Below, in pieces: positions 62,139-64,000 of a stretch of 64,000 nt of DNA (positions are counted from its first letter, which is position 1; the number at the start of each line of letters is the position of its first letter). The stretch comes from Enterococcus_I eurekensis (lineage in GTDB: Bacteria; Bacillota; Bacilli; Lactobacillales; Enterococcaceae). Both the position numbers and the translations under genes were made by a program. The notes beneath the pieces were generated by a model. That model was not told the DNA's origin. It ran no database searches and saw only the letters and a program-made list of their open reading frames with translations. The stretch lies in NCBI RefSeq assembly GCF_042654605.1, contig NZ_JBHSGT010000017.1, positions 1-64,000 on the forward strand, read 5' to 3'.

Positions 62139-63368
62139 ATGGAAAACTTAGACTTATTGAAAAAAATCTCTTTTGAACGTGTGGCCGGTTCAAAAGAAGA
62201 ATATGCAGCCGCGATGATTATTAAAGAAGAAATTGAAAAAATGAATTTAGAGGTAGTGATTGAACCTTTTGAAATTGAATTTCCGGAAGAAGTAACGGCA
62301 ACGTTTGAAGTGCTAGAACCTGTTGCACAATCTTTTAAAGTGACTGGTGTTGGATTAGCCGGTGTAACGGAAGGTTTAGTCGGTGAATTTATTTATGTTG
62401 ACGATTTAGATGTCATTAGTTTAGCTCAAGCAAAAGGCAAGATTGCTCTATTTAATGGGGGATTAACTTTTGCAAATTATAAGAAAATTGTAGAAGCGGG
62501 TGTCATTGGTTTTGTGACATTCAATGGTAGCGTCTATGATGAAGCAATTGATGTTGACGAGCGTTATTTGCGTCCGAAACTCCAAGAACTGGGGAAATTA
62601 CCTGGCGTAAATATGAGTATTCATGATGCCGAACGCTTGGTTCGATTAAATCCAAGTAAAGTCAAATTAAGCGTATCAAGTCAGGTCGAAACTCGTACTT
62701 CTCATAACTTAGTCGTAACCATACCAGGTGAAATTGAAGAGGAAATCATTTGTTTCTCAGGGCACTATGATTCGGTACGTCATTCAAAAGGAGTTTATGA
62801 TAATGCAACAGGTGCTTTAGCAATTTTAGATTTCTTAAAACATTTCAGCGAATCAAAACCAAAACGAACACTGAAATTTTTATGGTGTGGCACAGAAGAA
62901 CGCGGTTTAGTGGGTTCAACTGCTTTTGTTGCTGCCCATAAAGAAGAAATGAGTAAGTATAAACTAAATATTAATTTGGACATGCTTGGCGTTGTGTTAG
63001 GTAAAGACATCGCTTCGGTAACTGGCGAAGAAGCAATTGCACATTACATTGATTTTGTTGGAAAAGAACTCGGTTTTGGTATCCAAACATCAAATGGCGT
63101 CTATCCAAGTGATTCGACACCATTTGCTGATGGCGGTGTACCAGCAATTACTTTTGCGCGGGGGGCAGTACCGGGTGGGGCGACCATCCATTCGAAAAAA
63201 GATGTGATTGATTTTATTAGTATTGAAAGTTTTAATAAGACAGTTGAATTTATTCTTGCTTTTGCCGAACGAATCATTGAAGCAGAGGTCTTTCCAATTC
63301 CGACTACAATGCCCGAAAAGATGAAAGAAGAATTAGATAAGTATTTATTGCGAAAAACAGATAAATAA
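62139..63368 (+). CDS. M28 family zinc peptidase with PA domain
   Basis: Predicted aminopeptidase or carboxypeptidase of 409 aa without a signal peptide, so probably cytoplasmic. A PA-like insert (about 75-170) splits the N-terminal part from the catalytic domain, which has the zinc motifs SGHYDSVRHSKGVYDNATGA, CGTEERGLVGS, NINLDMLG and ATIHSKKDV. The start is ATG 62139 with GGGAG 10 nt upstream; TTG 62133 is an alternative. It is a single gene with its own promoter. Confidence 0.88.
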   Translation: MENLDLLKKISFERVAGSKEEYAAAMIIKEEIEKMNLEVVIEPFEIEFPEEVTATFEVLEPVAQSFKVTGVGLAGVTEGLVGEFIYVDDLDVISLAQAKGKIALFNGGLTFANYKKIVEAGVIGFVTFNGSVYDEAIDVDERYLRPKLQELGKLPGVNMSIHDAERLVRLNPSKVKLSVSSQVETRTSHNLVVTIPGEIEEEIICFSGHYDSVRHSKGVYDNATGALAILDFLKHFSESKPKRTLKFLWCGTEERGLVGSTAFVAAHKEEMSKYKLNINLDMLGVVLGKDIASVTGEEAIAHYIDFVGKELGFGIQTSNGVYPSDSTPFADGGVPAITFARGAVPGGATIHSKKDVIDFISIESFNKTVEFILAFAERIIEAEVFPIPTTMPEKMKEELDKYLLRKTDK

Positions 63369-63397
63369 AGCAAAAAACAGCTAGTTGTTTCTTGCTT
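63368..63397 (+). terminator. Hairpin after the M28 gene
   Basis: AAGCAA...AAACA pairs with TGTTT...TTGCTT. No T-tract follows on the plus strand and its right arm overlaps the next -35, so function is uncertain. Confidence 0.35.
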
Positions 63398-63419
63398 AAA
63401 ATGATAGAATGATTAAATT
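63392..63419 (+). promoter_or_regulatory. Promoter of thrC
   Basis: TTGCTT (63392-63397), a 16-nt spacer and TAAATT (63414-63419). Confidence 0.4.
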
Positions 63420-63448
63420 AATAAGAAAAATTCTAAGGAGTTGTAGGG

Positions 63449-64000
63449 ATGACGATATTATATAAAAGTACCCGAAATAAAAATAATAAAGTGAGTGCTT
63501 CACAAGCAATACTACAAGGACTCGCTTCTGATGGTGGCTTATATGTCCCAACTGAAATGCCTAAATTGCATTTAAACTTTGAAGAACTGGGATCAAAAAG
63601 TTATCAAGAAGTTGCTAAAATTATTTTACAAGCTTTCTTAGCTGACTTTACAGCAGAGGAAATCCAAGCGTGTGTCGATGGGGCATATGACCAAAAATTT
63701 AGCGATCCAGTAATTGCACCAGTAGTCAAAAAAGGGGAAGACTATTTCTTGGAATTGTTTCATGGTCCAACCTTTGCTTTTAAAGACTTAGCTTTATCCA
63801 TCTTACCCTACTTAATGACAACTGCAGCTAAAAAAAATCAAATTGAAAATGAAATTGTGATTCTAACTGCGACATCAGGTGACACTGGGAAAGCAGCAAT
63901 GGCAGGTTTTGCGGATGTACCGGGAACCCGTATCATTGTTTTTTATCCAGAAAATGGTGTTAGTTGGATTCAAGAAAAACAAATGGTCACTCAAACAGGT
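63449..64000 (+). CDS. thrC: Threonine synthase, 5' part (cut by window end)
   Basis: PLP enzyme converting O-phosphohomoserine to threonine. The first 184 residues are present and open to the last base: TILYKSTRNKNNKVSASQAI, GLASDGGLYVPTEMP, the PLP lysine Lys112 in HGPTFAFKDLALS, and TATSGDTGKAAMAGF. The start is ATG 63449 with AAGGAG upstream. The N-terminal part fits the short yeast/E. coli-type ThrC with the DGGLYVP segment. The 3' end is outside the window. Confidence 0.93.
   Translation, partial: MTILYKSTRNKNNKVSASQAILQGLASDGGLYVPTEMPKLHLNFEELGSKSYQEVAKIILQAFLADFTAEEIQACVDGAYDQKFSDPVIAPVVKKGEDYFLELFHGPTFAFKDLALSILPYLMTTAAKKNQIENEIVILTATSGDTGKAAMAGFADVPGTRIIVFYPENGVSWIQEKQMVTQTG

Noticed and set aside
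1..64000. CRISPR arrays, tRNA or rRNA genes, insertion sequences
   Set aside because: No regularly spaced repeats, no tRNA-like cloverleafs, no rRNA signatures and no transposase frames were seen on reading both strands.

Overview
The window is core chromosome of a low-GC, Gram-positive lactic acid bacterium. Strong AGGAGG ribosome binding sites, TTG/GTG starts, the glycolipid synthase pair, FabT/CtsR/LexA-type operators and Bacillus-like gene order (typA-ylaN-ftsW-pyc, ylbF-ylbG-rsmD-coaD-ylbL, polA-mutM-coaE, nrdR-dnaB-dnaI) point to Lactobacillales, most likely the Enterococcaceae/Vagococcus neighbourhood. That placement is an inference from gene content, not a measured phylogeny. No rRNA, tRNA, insertion sequence, CRISPR array or prophage was seen.

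Region 1 (1-7.0 kb): an unassigned, highly structured non-coding stretch at the left edge, a small hypothetical gene, the general PTS proteins HPr and enzyme I (ptsHI), two glycosyltransferases for glucosyl-diacylglycerol lipids (bgsA-bgsB type), a beta-hydroxyacid dehydrogenase, a YkuJ protein and a GNAT acetyltransferase. Region 2 (7.0-15.9 kb): the type II fatty acid synthesis operon fabT-fabH-acpP-fabD-fabG-fabF-accB-fabZ-accC-accD-accA. It is led by a promoter whose -10 region runs into a perfect 35-nt FabT-type palindrome, and it has no enoyl-ACP reductase gene. Region 3 (15.9-28.0 kb): acyl-CoA thioesterase, TypA, YlaN, FtsW, pyruvate carboxylase, then the ylb-type cluster ending with the Lon-like protease SepM/YlbL. 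Region 4 (28.1-35.4 kb): two VOC proteins, DUF1149, a metallophosphatase, Tex, MurC, a MaoC-like hydratase and a Bax-inhibitor-1 membrane protein. Region 5 (35.5-42.7 kb): DNA replication and repair genes polA, mutM, coaE, nrdR, dnaB, dnaI. Region 6 (42.7-50.3 kb): lipoprotein, TrmK, Nif3-like protein, PepT, an MprF-type membrane domain protein and CtsR-controlled ClpB.

Region 7 (50.3-64 kb) has mixed orientation. On the minus strand are an AI-2E-type permease, a CorA-type channel, and a LexA-box-controlled operon of a UvrX-like Y-family polymerase, a YolD-like protein and a Nudix hydrolase, then lepA. On the plus strand are a short-chain dehydrogenase, an Eis-like acetyltransferase and a nucleoside deoxyribosyltransferase. 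A small acidic protein gene follows (minus), then an ECF transporter S component (plus) that converges on queG (minus), an M28 peptidase and the 5' part of thrC, cut by the window end.

Most of the window is conventional housekeeping. The most distinctive items are a perfect 50-nt palindrome in which the convergent ECF-S and queG genes both end, giving both proteins the same C-terminal residues KRKQEL; the SOS-type uvrX-yolD-nudix operon; the elaborate fabT promoter; and the structured element at the left edge.
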